Positions 42,046-50,180 of a stretch of 64,000 nucleotides of DNA are shown one piece after another. The stretch is taken from the NCBI GenBank assembly GCA_016710365.1, contig JADJVW010000022.1, forward strand, positions 1 through 64,000. The letters run 5' to 3'. Positions within the stretch are counted from its first letter, which is position 1, and every line of letters starts with the position of its first letter. This DNA comes from Candidatus Caldilinea saccharophila (GTDB taxonomy: Bacteria > Chloroflexota > Anaerolineae > Caldilineales > Caldilineaceae). The position numbers and the translations under genes were made by a program. The notes beneath the pieces were generated by a model that saw only the letters and a program-made list of their open reading frames with translations, did not search any database and was not told where the DNA came from.

Positions 42046-42828
42046 ATGCTACGAACGGTCGAGGCGAGTCGCTATGTCGTGCCGCTGCGCGAGGGAGGAT
42101 CGCTCCCCGCGGTCGTGGAAGCGGACGACGACGCGCTGTACGTCATGAAATTTGTGGGCGCCGGTCAGGGGCCAAAGGCGCTGATCGCCGAGCTGATCGC
42201 CGGTGAAATCGGGCGCGCGCTGGGGCTGAATGTGCCCGAATTGGTGTTCATGGAGTTGTCGCCCCTCCTCTCGCGCACCGAGCGCGATGAGGAGATTCTC
42301 GATCTGCTGCGCGCCAGTGTTGGGTTGAACCTGGGGATGCGTTTTCTGCCGGGCGCATTTGCCTACAATTCGCTCTTGCAGCCGCCTCCGGCCGCGGACC
42401 TGGCTTCGGCCATCGTATGGTTCGATGCTTTGGTGACCAATGTCGACCGCACCGACCGCAACGTCAACATGTTGCTCTGGCAGCAGGAGCTTTGGCTGAT
42501 CGATCACGGCGCCGCGCTCTATTTTCATCACGACTGGGCGACCTATCACGAGCGGGCGCGTTCTCCCTTTCCGCTGGTGGCGCAGCACACGCTGTTGCAC
42601 ATGGCGAGTCAAATGGAGGCCGCCGATGCCCGGCTGCGCGCCCGGCTCGACGCGCGCGTGTTCGAGGAAATCGTCGCCGCCGTGCCGGAGACCTGGCTGG
42701 CGATCGACGCTTCGCTTGGCGACCCGGCGGCGCTGCGCGCGGCGTATGTTGCCTATTTGACCGAGCGACTGGCGAATTCTTCAATTTTCGTGGAGGAGGC
42801 GGTGCGTGCCAGGGGATTGCTCGTTTGA
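42046..42828 (+). CDS. HipA-like kinase family protein
   Basis: The 260-residue product opens MLRTVEASRYVVPLREGG and has DDDALYVMKFVGAGQGPKAL with IAELIAGEIGRALGLNVPEL (nucleotide-binding lysine and alpha-C helix), VTNVDRTDRNVNMLL (catalytic D with downstream N) and ELWLIDHGAALYF (metal-binding DHG). It matches the stand-alone HipA-like kinases encoded with a DUF3037 partner, as here. I chose ATG 42046 because family members start M-x-R-T-V; ATGs at 42034 and 42007 are also in frame. Confidence 0.8.
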   Translation: MLRTVEASRYVVPLREGGSLPAVVEADDDALYVMKFVGAGQGPKALIAELIAGEIGRALGLNVPELVFMELSPLLSRTERDEEILDLLRASVGLNLGMRFLPGAFAYNSLLQPPPAADLASAIVWFDALVTNVDRTDRNVNMLLWQQELWLIDHGAALYFHHDWATYHERARSPFPLVAQHTLLHMASQMEAADARLRARLDARVFEEIVAAVPETWLAIDASLGDPAALRAAYVAYLTERLANSSIFVEEAVRARGLLV

Positions 42829-43183
42829 CTATGCCGTAATTCGCGTCGTGCCCGATGTGACGTGTGAGGAATTTGTCAATGCCGGCGTGATCCTCTTCTG
42901 TCGCACACGGCGCTACTTAGCCGCACAGATCGAGCTGGACGAGCATCGGCTCATCGCGCTGGCGCCGCAGCTCGACGTCGCGTCTGTCCGCCGTCATCTG
43001 GCGTTGATCCCGGCCATCTGCGCCGGCGCCGGCCCGATTGGGCGGATGGGCAAGGCGGAGGCATTCCATTGGCTGGTGGCGCCACACAGCACGACGATCC
43101 AATGTTCGCCGGTGCATGCCGGGATCACGGACGACCCGGCGCAGTCCCTGGCGCGCTTGATGGCGTCCTATGTGCGCAGGTAA
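42806..43183 (+). CDS. DUF3037 protein, partner of the HipA-like kinase
   Basis: This 125-residue protein contains FDYAVIRVVPDVTCEEFVNA followed by GVILFCRTRRYLAAQIELD, the DUF3037 signature. The GTG start at 42806 lies inside the preceding gene, a 23-base overlap that suggests translational coupling. DUF3037 proteins consistently follow HipA-like kinases; whether they are substrate, inhibitor or toxin partner is not established. Confidence 0.85.
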   Translation: MPGDCSFDYAVIRVVPDVTCEEFVNAGVILFCRTRRYLAAQIELDEHRLIALAPQLDVASVRRHLALIPAICAGAGPIGRMGKAEAFHWLVAPHSTTIQCSPVHAGITDDPAQSLARLMASYVRR

Positions 43184-43199
43184 CAACCGAATAAGCATC

Positions 43200-43330
43200 G
43201 AAGATCTATCCACAGATTTCGCAGATTTCACAGATGACAAACCCCGTGTTCGCTCTTTTGAAATCACGTATAGAGTGCGACTTTCTTCAAAACCTTCGCA
43301 ATCTGTGTCATCTGTGTAATCTGTGGATGA
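43200..43330. repeat. Long palindromic CAGATT-type intergenic repeat
   Basis: ATCCACAGATTTCGCAGATT and TCACAGATGACA at the left are mirrored by TGTGTCATCTGTGTAATCTG and TGGAT at the right, with a spacer of about 65 bases. It is the same architectural class as 7762-7842. It separates the DUF3037 gene and the convergent FAS1 gene. No gene is present in 43184-43432. Confidence 0.75.
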
Positions 43331-43373
43331 CTTCTGCGCGTAATGCTGTTTTGTAGCTGTGTTATGACGGGCA

Positions 43374-43409
43374 GCAAGCAGGCCGGGCGAACTCGCCCGG
43401 CCTGCTTGC
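43374..43409. terminator. Strong 17-bp hairpin between convergent genes, probable bidirectional terminator
   Basis: GCAAGCAGGCCGGGCGA at 43374-43390 and its perfect reverse complement at 43393-43409 are separated by two bases. TTTT occurs eight bases beyond on the + strand. The hairpin sits between the end of the DUF3037 gene and the end of the first FAS1 gene, where a shared terminator is expected. Confidence 0.65.
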
Positions 43410-43432
43410 ATAAAGCTTTTGTTGGAGGTGCG

Positions 43433-44740
43433 TCAGGCCAGACGGCGGCGCGTTGCCACGGCAAACCCGGCGACAATCACCAATACAAGCGCGGCAACCA
43501 ATGCCCCGAAGTCGTTGCGCTCGCCGCCGGTGACCGGCAGATTTTCGGGCGCAGGCGCAGCTTCGGTCATGGGTGCTTCTGTGGCGTTCTCCATGCTCGC
43601 GGCTTCCGACGCCGCAGCCTCAGGCGTCGCTTCCGCCGCAGCGTCGGCTGCCATGGCGTCTGCTTCCAGCGGCGGCATCAGCACACTGTCGATCACGTGG
43701 ATGACGCCATTGCTCGCCTCGATGTCGGTGGCGATGATATTGGCGTCGTTGATCATGGCGCCGGCGTCGCTCAACGTGACGACCACCGGGCTGCCTTGCA
43801 GCGTATCCACTTCAAGCCCGTCGCTCAAGTCGGCGGCCATTACCTTGCCCGGCACGACGTGATAGAGCAGGATCTGCGACAGATCGCCGGTCGGATCGGC
43901 CAGCAGCGCATCGATGGTTTCTTGCGGGAGCTTGGCGAAGGCGTCGTCGGTCGGCGCAAAGACGGTGAAGGGGCCATCGCCCTTGAGCGCATCGACCAGC
44001 CCAGCCGCCTGCACCGCCGCTGCCAGCGTGTTGAAACTGCCGGCAGCCACCGCGGTGTCGACGATGTCGGTCATTGCCATGTCGGCCATCGCCATGTCAG
44101 TTTCGGCGGTGTCCGTCATCACTTCGGTTTCGGCCATGGCTGTCTCGGTCTCGGCGGTATCCGTCATCACCTCGGTTTCGGCCATGGCGGCTTCCTCCGA
44201 ATCTGCTTCGGCGACGCCCAGCGTAGCAGCGATGGCCGGCGGCAGCATGACGCTGTCGATGACGTGAATCACGCCGTTGGACGCCTGGATATCCTTCGCC
44301 ACGATGGTGGCGCCGTTGACCTGCTTGACGCCGTCGGCAAAGGAGAAGAGGACGTTGCTGCCTTCGGCCGTGGCGACTTCCTTGCCGTCGCTGATCAGGG
44401 CGGCGATCAGGCGGCCAGGAATGACGTGATAAAGCAGAACGCTTTGCAGCATCTCTGGATCTGCAGCCAGCGCGTCAAGCACATCGGCTGGCAACGCGGC
44501 AAAGGCTTCATCGGTGGGGGCAAAGACCGTAAACGGGCCTTCCCCTTGCAGCGTTTCGGCAAGCCCTGCCGTCTGCACCAATTCGACCAGTGTGTCAAAG
44601 TCGCCGGCGGCAATCGCCGTCTCGACGAGATCTGCCTTTGCGCTCAGACCTTCTTGTGCAAATGTCTGAACGGGCAGGAGGCTCAGCATGAGTGCCAACA
44701 CCACTGCCAATGGCAATATGGTTCGGACGCGTTGTTTCAT
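43433..44740 (-). CDS. Secreted double FAS1 (fasciclin) protein with LPVTGG tail
   Basis: ATG at 44740, behind AAAGGAGAG, starts a 435-residue product: signal peptide (TILPLAVVLALMLSLLPVQT), FAS1 domain 1 (FTVFAPTDEAFAALPADVLD, VLLYHVIPGRL, SNGVIHVIDSVMLPP), a repetitive Met/Thr/Glu linker with two copies of AETEVMTDTAETE/D, and FAS1 domain 2 (FTVFAPTDDAFAKLP, ILLYHVVPGKVMAADLSDGL). The tail is LPVTGGERND, a helix (ALVAALVLVIVAGFAVA) and TRRRLA, which is the sortase-type sorting layout. FAS1 domains mediate adhesion. A paralogue lies at 44979. Confidence 0.92.
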   Translation of the reverse strand: MKQRVRTILPLAVVLALMLSLLPVQTFAQEGLSAKADLVETAIAAGDFDTLVELVQTAGLAETLQGEGPFTVFAPTDEAFAALPADVLDALAADPEMLQSVLLYHVIPGRLIAALISDGKEVATAEGSNVLFSFADGVKQVNGATIVAKDIQASNGVIHVIDSVMLPPAIAATLGVAEADSEEAAMAETEVMTDTAETETAMAETEVMTDTAETDMAMADMAMTDIVDTAVAAGSFNTLAAAVQAAGLVDALKGDGPFTVFAPTDDAFAKLPQETIDALLADPTGDLSQILLYHVVPGKVMAADLSDGLEVDTLQGSPVVVTLSDAGAMINDANIIATDIEASNGVIHVIDSVLMPPLEADAMAADAAAEATPEAAASEAASMENATEAPMTEAAPAPENLPVTGGERNDFGALVAALVLVIVAGFAVATRRRLA

Positions 44741-44798
44741 ACAACTCTCCTTTGTTGATTCGTAAAGGTACAATTATGAAAGGTGCGCTGTATTGCAT

Positions 44799-44818
44799 CA
44801 GGGTTCGTCAGAACCCTG
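44799..44818 (-). other. Hairpin at the predicted 5' end of the FAS1 mRNA
   Basis: On the + strand CAGGGTTC / GTCA / GAACCCTG forms an 8-bp perfect stem with a 4-base loop. In the leftward transcript it starts about seven bases after the -10 element, so the predicted mRNA would begin with a stem-loop. Such 5' hairpins stabilise mRNAs such as ompA. The start site itself is inferred. Confidence 0.5.
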
Positions 44819-44824
44819 GCGTCT

Positions 44825-44833
44825 ATTATACCA
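44825..44833 (-). promoter_or_regulatory. Extended -10 promoter for the FAS1 gene at 43433
   Basis: On the minus strand TGGTATAAT occupies these bases, an exact consensus TATAAT with the extended TGn element. No convincing -35 hexamer is found at 17 bases upstream, as expected for extended -10 promoters. It lies 85-93 bases upstream of the ATG at 44740. Confidence 0.55.
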
Positions 44834-44904
44834 GAGGATGCGGCAGAGCCATTTATTGCAATCGAAGTGGTTACGTCTGATGGGAATGCGCTGGAAGATG
44901 CCCC

Positions 44905-44950
44905 TAAATCAAGATGGGCCGCTGAAATTTCAGCGGCCCATCTTGATTTA
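44905..44950. terminator. Perfect 46-bp palindrome, probable bidirectional terminator
   Basis: TAAATCAAGATGGGCCGCTG at the left edge is mirrored exactly to 44950 (23-base arms, no spacer). The A- and T-rich flanks give U-runs on both transcripts. It lies just past the stop of the leftward FAS1 gene at 44979 and is the best terminator in the window. Confidence 0.75.
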
Positions 44951-44978
44951 GATATTTACTAACCTTCTGCAAAGATGC

Positions 44979-46199
44979 TTACGCAATGCGACGTCGCGAG
45001 GCAACCGCCAGACCACCTAGCAAGAACACCACCAGACCGGCGATCAGGGCCATGTTCAGCCCGTTATTGGCTTCACCACCGGTGACAGGCATCCGATCCG
45101 GCGCCTGGTCAGCAGCCATTTCGGCAGCAGGTGCGGCATCGGTGGCAGGTGCGGTCTCGGCTACCGGCGCCGCTTCGGCAACCGGCGGCATGATTACGCT
45201 ATCGATGACATGAATGACGCCGTTGGAAGTCTCGATGTCAGTGGCAACGATATTGGCGTCATTGACCATCGCGCCGCCATCGCTCAGCTTGAATGTAACT
45301 TTGTCGCCTTGCAGCGTGGCTGCTTCCAGACCATCGCTCAAGTCAGCCGCCATCACCTTGCCCGGCACGACGTGGTAAAGCAAAATCTGGGTCAGGTCAC
45401 CGGACGGGTCGGCCAGGAGTGCATCGACGGCGCCGGCGGGAAGCTTGGCAAAGGCCTCATCGGTCGGGGCAAAGACGGTGAAGGGGCCATCGCCCTTGAG
45501 TGCATCGACCAGACCCGCCGCCTGAACCGCCGCCACCAGTGTGTTGAAGCTGCCCGCAGCCACGGCCGTATCGACGATGTCGGCCATCTCCATCGTGGCT
45601 TCTGCGCTGCTCGCCTCGGCCGCAGGCTCCTCAGTCACCATTTCTTCGACCACAGGCTCTTCGGTCATGGCCTCTTCGGCAGCCGCGGCGCCGGTGATGC
45701 TCGGCGGCAGGATGACCGTGTCGATGACATGAATGACGCCATTTGAGGTCTCAATGTCGGTGGCGATGATGTTGGCGTTATTGACCATCGCACTGGCGTC
45801 GCCCAAGGTGAATTTGACAGCTTCGTCCTGTGCGGTTGTCGCTTCCATGCCATCGCTCAGATCGGCGGCCATTACTTTGCCCGGCACGACGTGATAGAGC
45901 AGCACCTGGGTCAGCAGACCTTGCGGATCGGCCAATGCGGCTGCCAGCGTTTCGGGCGGCAGCTTGGCAAACGCTTCGTCGGTCGGTGCGAAGACAGTGA
46001 ATGGCCCTTCGCCTTTGAGCGTGTCGACTAGCCCTGCGGCCTGCACCGCAGCGACGAGGGTGTTAAAGTTGCCGGCTGCCACCGCCGTGTCGACGATGTC
46101 GGCAGAATCCTGTGCAAAGGCAGGTTGCATGGGAAAGAGGCTCAACGCCAGGGCGAAAACAATGATCGCCTGGAACATCTTACGCGTGCGCTGTTTCAT
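44979..46199 (-). CDS. Secreted double FAS1 (fasciclin) protein with MPVTGG tail
   Basis: ATG at 46199, behind AAGGAGCC, starts a 406-residue product: signal peptide (AIIVFALALSLFPMQPAFA), FAS1 domain 1 (DIVDTAVAAGNFNTLVAAVQ, FTVFAPTDEAFAKLP, VLLYHVVPGKVMAADLSDGM), an acidic linker (EEPVVEEMVTEEPAAEAS), FAS1 domain 2, and an Ala/Pro-rich stretch before PDRMPVTGGEANNG, a helix and SRRRIA. The two FAS1 proteins are tandem paralogues; their second domains are almost identical over long stretches. The leucine of the LPxTG signal is replaced by methionine here. Confidence 0.92.
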   Translation of the reverse strand: MKQRTRKMFQAIIVFALALSLFPMQPAFAQDSADIVDTAVAAGNFNTLVAAVQAAGLVDTLKGEGPFTVFAPTDEAFAKLPPETLAAALADPQGLLTQVLLYHVVPGKVMAADLSDGMEATTAQDEAVKFTLGDASAMVNNANIIATDIETSNGVIHVIDTVILPPSITGAAAAEEAMTEEPVVEEMVTEEPAAEASSAEATMEMADIVDTAVAAGSFNTLVAAVQAAGLVDALKGDGPFTVFAPTDEAFAKLPAGAVDALLADPSGDLTQILLYHVVPGKVMAADLSDGLEAATLQGDKVTFKLSDGGAMVNDANIVATDIETSNGVIHVIDSVIMPPVAEAAPVAETAPATDAAPAAEMAADQAPDRMPVTGGEANNGLNMALIAGLVVFLLGGLAVASRRRIA

Positions 46200-46444
46200 G
46201 ATAGGCTCCTTGTGTGTAAATTGTATTGTGAAATTTTGTGATGCAAAAGCTTTGCAAAATAACTGCAAATCTTAGGCGATTGTAGAGGATTTATAGACAG
46301 GCTTCAGTAGAGCGCCTCACAATTGGCTCCGTTGTTCGGCATATACGTAATTGGCGACAAGTCGCAACCTGGTTTCAAGCGGATGTGACTGCGGGGACGT
46401 TCGCGCCAAAAGTCAGGTGGGGTTTTCTGAATTTATGGCTGGTT

Positions 46445-47326
46445 TTAATCGAGTATGGCGCGCACGCGCGTTTCGGCCAGGGCGCAGTAGGCGGGGTCGA
46501 TGTCGAACCCAGCATAATGCCGGCCATGCATGGCTGCGGCCACACAGGTCGTGCCCGAACCGGCAAAGGGATCGAGGACGACATCATCAACGTAGGAGTA
46601 GAGATGAATGACGCGTTCCGCCAGGGCGAGCGGGAAAGGCGCGGGGTGGCCGACGCGCTTGGCCGATTCGGGCGCGATGTCCCAGATCGAGAGCGTGCCT
46701 GCCATGAATTCATCGCGGCCAATGTCGGATACGCCGCGGTCGGGGCGCGAGTAGCCTGCTTTGGCGAAGACCAGCAGATATTCATGGATATCGCGCAAGC
46801 GTGGGGACTTGGCGCTCTGCCAGCTTCCCCACGCACAGTTGCCGCTCGCCCCCTTAGCCTTCTGCCAGATGATTTCGCCCATCGGCAGGAAACCGACTGC
46901 CATGTGACGCTGATAGAAGTAGGCGTGCAACGGGATATAGGGTTTGCGGCCCAGGTTGGCAATGTTGACTACATAGCGGCCGCCCGGCGCGAGCACGCGA
47001 TAGACTTCACGCGCCACCTCTTCGATCAGCGCCAGATAGTCCTCGAAGGGAAGGTCGTCATCGTAATCCTTGCCCACATTGTACGGGGGGGACGTGAACG
47101 CCAGCCCCACGGCGTTGTCAGGAATGGGCGTCAGCGCGGCCGAAGATTGGCAGTAGATGCGGTCGGCCCACACCGCAAGCGGAGGCGTCGGCTCTGCGAC
47201 AGCCGGCGTCTCTGCGGTGTGCAGCGCCTCACCGTTTTGCTGATAAATTTGGCGGCTATAGAAAGTAGAGGCGTCGTGCCCCTCACGTTTGCCCACGCCA
47301 AAGGTGGAAGTCGATGTCCGTTTCAT
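46445..47326 (-). CDS. Beta-class DNA methyltransferase (SPPY type), solitary
   Basis: The 293-residue enzyme has motif IV SPPY at 79-82 (FTSPPYNVGKDYDDDLPFED) before motif I DPFAGSGTT at 252-260, so the order is beta-class. SPPY usually marks N4-cytosine methyltransferases; DPPY would suggest adenine. The N-terminal 50 residues are variable. No restriction nuclease is nearby, so this is probably an orphan methyltransferase that marks the chromosome or counters restriction. The frame is intact. Confidence 0.85.
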   Translation of the reverse strand: MKRTSTSTFGVGKREGHDASTFYSRQIYQQNGEALHTAETPAVAEPTPPLAVWADRIYCQSSAALTPIPDNAVGLAFTSPPYNVGKDYDDDLPFEDYLALIEEVAREVYRVLAPGGRYVVNIANLGRKPYIPLHAYFYQRHMAVGFLPMGEIIWQKAKGASGNCAWGSWQSAKSPRLRDIHEYLLVFAKAGYSRPDRGVSDIGRDEFMAGTLSIWDIAPESAKRVGHPAPFPLALAERVIHLYSYVDDVVLDPFAGSGTTCVAAAMHGRHYAGFDIDPAYCALAETRVRAILD

Positions 47327-47506
47327 GCAACGAGTCCTTGCCCGTAGTTGCGTTGTCCGTAGTTGCGCTGGCTGTCGATGCGTCAGTGGTCGATGCGGTA
47401 AATTTTCGCTGCCATTGTACCACGCTCACGGCTACATTCCGTCAACCAGCCCGTCTGGCTGACGGGTGCGGCAGCAGTTGGTGACGATGTTTTCGCTCAT
47501 TTCCGC

Positions 47507-48809
47507 CTATGCCCGCCAATAGCGCGACCCATCCTTCGTGCGCCGCAGCAAACCGGCATCGACCAGACTGCGGCGCACCAGGACATAACGGCGTCGAGAT
47601 ACCAGCTTGCAGCAGCTCGTTCACCTGTTGTTCAGTATATCCGCGTTCCATCGCAAATTTGTCAATGATGTAGTGCAGCATGGCTACTTGATCTTTCAGT
47701 TTGCTCGACCAGCGGGTGACGCGTCCTTGCTCATCCAACAGGTCGCGCAGTGCGGGCGGCGCGCTCGCCCGCACCTGGCTGAGTTGCAACTCGGTCGCCG
47801 TCTCTTTGCCGACCGCCTGTACGTTGTGGCTGGACAACAACTGGCGCGACAGAAACAGCAACCGTTGTAGTCCGGCGTCATCGTAGGTGTAAAGTTTGTT
47901 GGCGTCGCCGGCGCGTCGCTCCTGTATAAAGCCGGCGCCGACCAATTGCTTGAGATGGCGCGAGACATTGCCCTGGCTGCCCTCCAACTGGGTGATGATC
48001 TCCTGGGCGCGCTCCTCGCCATGTTCGACCAGGAGTTCGAGGATGCGCAGCCGCGTGTCGTCCGCCAGTGCATTGAGCGGCCCAAGCACCTCCGCCCGAC
48101 GCAATGGGTCGCGGCGCAGCAGTTGAGGATCGAATTTACGCACCACCCAGAGTGTAGCGCGACTCCCGAAGTGCGTGCAATGCGCCAGGAGGTGGGGCGA
48201 CCAAACCAATATGATGCGCTGGACGCCAGCTACTTGGGCAAGTTGGCGATCGTCCGGCTCACTCTGCAACAGGAAACGCAGCGCGTCGAACGGATTCGCC
48301 GCCTGCCACTGGGGCTGGCTGAAGATCAACTCGTTGATGCTGCGCGTCATTTTTGTCAGCAGGTGGATGTGGCGTTGCCACTCGGTCGCCAGCAGCGTCT
48401 CCCAGAGCGTGCGCAGATGCTCGACGATCTGGCGTTTGAGCGCGGGCGCGTCAGCCAACATGGCGTCGACTTCTGCACGCAGCACCGGCTCTTCGACGCT
48501 TTGCGCGGCCTCTGTCAACCGCTGGTGAAAAGTTGCGTCCGGCTGCGTCGCCAGCATCGCGAGGTAGCCTGGAAAATCAGCAACTGGTGCATCAGACAAT
48601 AACGCCGGCCCGAAAGCCGCAAAGAGCTGGCGATTGAAGATGCTTTGCTCTGCGGACAGCAGGGCCGCGCCGCGCGCGCGCCATGCATCTTCGGCCACGC
48701 CTTCAGTGGTCAAGGCCCACATGCTGAGCAGGATGGCAGGCGTCGTCTCCAACGCGGCGCTTACCTGGACCGTGGGCAGCGTTGGTAAAGAAAAGGGTGA
48801 TGCGGACAT
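47507..48809 (-). CDS. ArsR-family regulator with C-terminal DUF2087 domain, frameshifted
   Basis: The N-terminal 230 residues are a helical ligand-binding-like domain of unknown type. A winged helix follows: LGPLNALADDTRLRILELLV, EIITQLEGSQGNVSRHLKQL and VGAGFIQERRAGDANKLYTY. The frame ends in disordered sequence at 47442, but a shift near 47600 restores RRRYVLVRRSLVDAGLLRRT followed by KDGSRYWRA, the classic DUF2087 end, with a stop at 47507. It therefore probably represses or activates genes in response to an unknown signal. A perfect palindrome lies just upstream of its start. Confidence 0.82.
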
Positions 48810-48831
48810 GATTGATTTCCTATAATCTATT

Positions 48832-48849
48832 TATGCGGATATGCGCATA
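48832..48849. promoter_or_regulatory. Palindromic operator TATGCG-n6-CGCATA upstream of the ArsR gene
   Basis: TATGCG at 48832-48837 and CGCATA at 48844-48849 form a perfect 6-6-6 palindrome 23 bases upstream of the regulator's ATG. ArsR/SmtB proteins bind this type of AT-flanked inverted repeat and usually repress their own gene. Autoregulation is inferred. Confidence 0.5.
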
Positions 48850-49167
48850 GATGCAAATGTTACCTGTGTTTTTGCGCCATGTCAAGCGCAGAATAGTGGC
48901 GCGGCGGCGCGTGGCGCGGCGGGCGCGTAGCCCCCCAGTGCTTTGTGTGCGCGTTGCATCGGACGACTGAAGCAAGCTCACTGCGCCGGGGGTTTGTTGA
49001 CACTGAATTTGGCGCCCAGTATACTGGCAGCAAGCGACTGCCTGCGCGCCTTGCCTCGGCAAGAAGCCTGATTTGGCGCTATCGGTCTTGCAAACACGAT
49101 CCACGATCTATCATTCAGCACGAAGGGTTCGGCGCCTTCGCTGCAAAAGTCATCGAGTATCTTCGCT
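48850..49167. other. Intergenic region with a promoter, no gene
   Basis: The stretch between the divergent ArsR gene and the methyltransferase at 49168 holds a GC-rich part (GGCGCGGCGGCGCGTGGCGC) and a strong sigma-70-like promoter at 48997-49025. No open frame with family features is present. Confidence 0.5.
48997..49025 (+). promoter_or_regulatory. Sigma-70-type promoter upstream of the methyltransferase operon
   Basis: TTGACA at 48997-49002, a 17-base spacer, and TATACT at 49020-49025 give a perfect -35 and a near-consensus -10. The transcript would have a leader of about 135 bases before the ATG at 49168 and would read the methyltransferase/glycosyltransferase genes rightward. Confidence 0.7.
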
Positions 49168-50136
49168 ATGAATTCACAACCCGCAAGCAAAAATGGACCC
49201 GAACTGGCTGAGCCAGCCGGCTTTCCTGGACTTGACTACGACTTTCTGCGCTATATGGGCGTTCGCCCTGAAACCATGCGCCAGATTCAGGATTTCTATT
49301 TTCCATACTTTGCCAATTGCGGCCGCGTGATCGATCTTGGGTGTGGCGACGGCGACTTCTTGGCGATGTTGCTCGAGCATGGGATTGAGGCGATCGGGGT
49401 GGATTCGGATGAAAAAACGTTCGAAGCAGGCAAGCAGAATGCGCTGCCGATCGTCAGACAGGATGTATTTGAGTTCCTGCATCAACAAGAGGAGGCAAGC
49501 GCGGATGGCATTTTTTGCGCCCATCTGGTCGAACACCTGCCTTATCCCAAAGTCATCGAGCTGATTCAGCACTCTTTCCGGGTGTTGCGTCCTGGAGGGC
49601 GCATCATTCTGGCGACGCCCAATGTCCGTTCGCTCTATTCGCACCTTGAAATGTTTTACATGCACTTTGGGCATATCAGTTTCTACCATCCAAAGTTGCT
49701 CTGCTTTTTTTTGGAACATGAAGGGTTTCGCCAAAGCGAAGAGGGCGAAAACACCACCACAGGCTCGCCGCTGCTGCCAGAGGTGCGCGCGTTCTTGCAC
49801 CAGGTTGCGACCACACAAGCGGCCTTATCCTCTGCCCCTTCATCCTCGGGTGCAGAGGCGGGGGCTCCGTACAACCCGCCATCTTTTCACTATCGACATG
49901 AAATTCCGCCACAAGGAAAAGGCATCTTGAGGAAGGCCAGCTATCATCTGAAGCGCGTCTTGACCCGCTGGCTTGTGCAGCCGCTGACCGATGACCTGGC
50001 GCTTCAGGTAAGCGTTTTAGCCCTCCAGACAGGCGCGGCGCAAACCCAACAATCTCAACAGATAGCCGCGCTTGCCCGTTCCTTGCAGTCGCTCAACGGC
50101 GCTTTTGAATGTTACGCCACCGCCGTCAAGCCGTGA
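49168..50136 (+). CDS. Class I SAM-dependent methyltransferase
   Basis: Of 322 residues. Motif I is RVIDLGCGDGDFLAMLLEHG, followed by AIGVDSDEKTFEAGKQNALP, HLVEHLPYPKVIELIQHSFR and LRPGGRIILATPNVRSLYSH, the layout of the UbiE/Methyltransf_11-23 group. The C-terminal 100 residues (HHEIPPQGKG-like and KASYHLKRVLTRWLVQPLTD) are not part of the fold and resemble tails of glycan-associated methyltransferases. The next gene is a glycosyltransferase, so it probably methylates a glycan or lipid intermediate. Confidence 0.85.
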   Translation: MNSQPASKNGPELAEPAGFPGLDYDFLRYMGVRPETMRQIQDFYFPYFANCGRVIDLGCGDGDFLAMLLEHGIEAIGVDSDEKTFEAGKQNALPIVRQDVFEFLHQQEEASADGIFCAHLVEHLPYPKVIELIQHSFRVLRPGGRIILATPNVRSLYSHLEMFYMHFGHISFYHPKLLCFFLEHEGFRQSEEGENTTTGSPLLPEVRAFLHQVATTQAALSSAPSSSGAEAGAPYNPPSFHYRHEIPPQGKGILRKASYHLKRVLTRWLVQPLTDDLALQVSVLALQTGAAQTQQSQQIAALARSLQSLNGAFECYATAVKP

Positions 50137-50180
50137 GCCAACAGGTGGGTGACGAGACAATCGGCCTGAGCGACGTTGCT

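Noticed and set aside
43433..44773. Longer start (44773) for the first FAS1 protein
   Set aside because: The 11 extra codons precede the ribosome-binding site AAAGGAGAG; the signal peptide begins properly at 44740.
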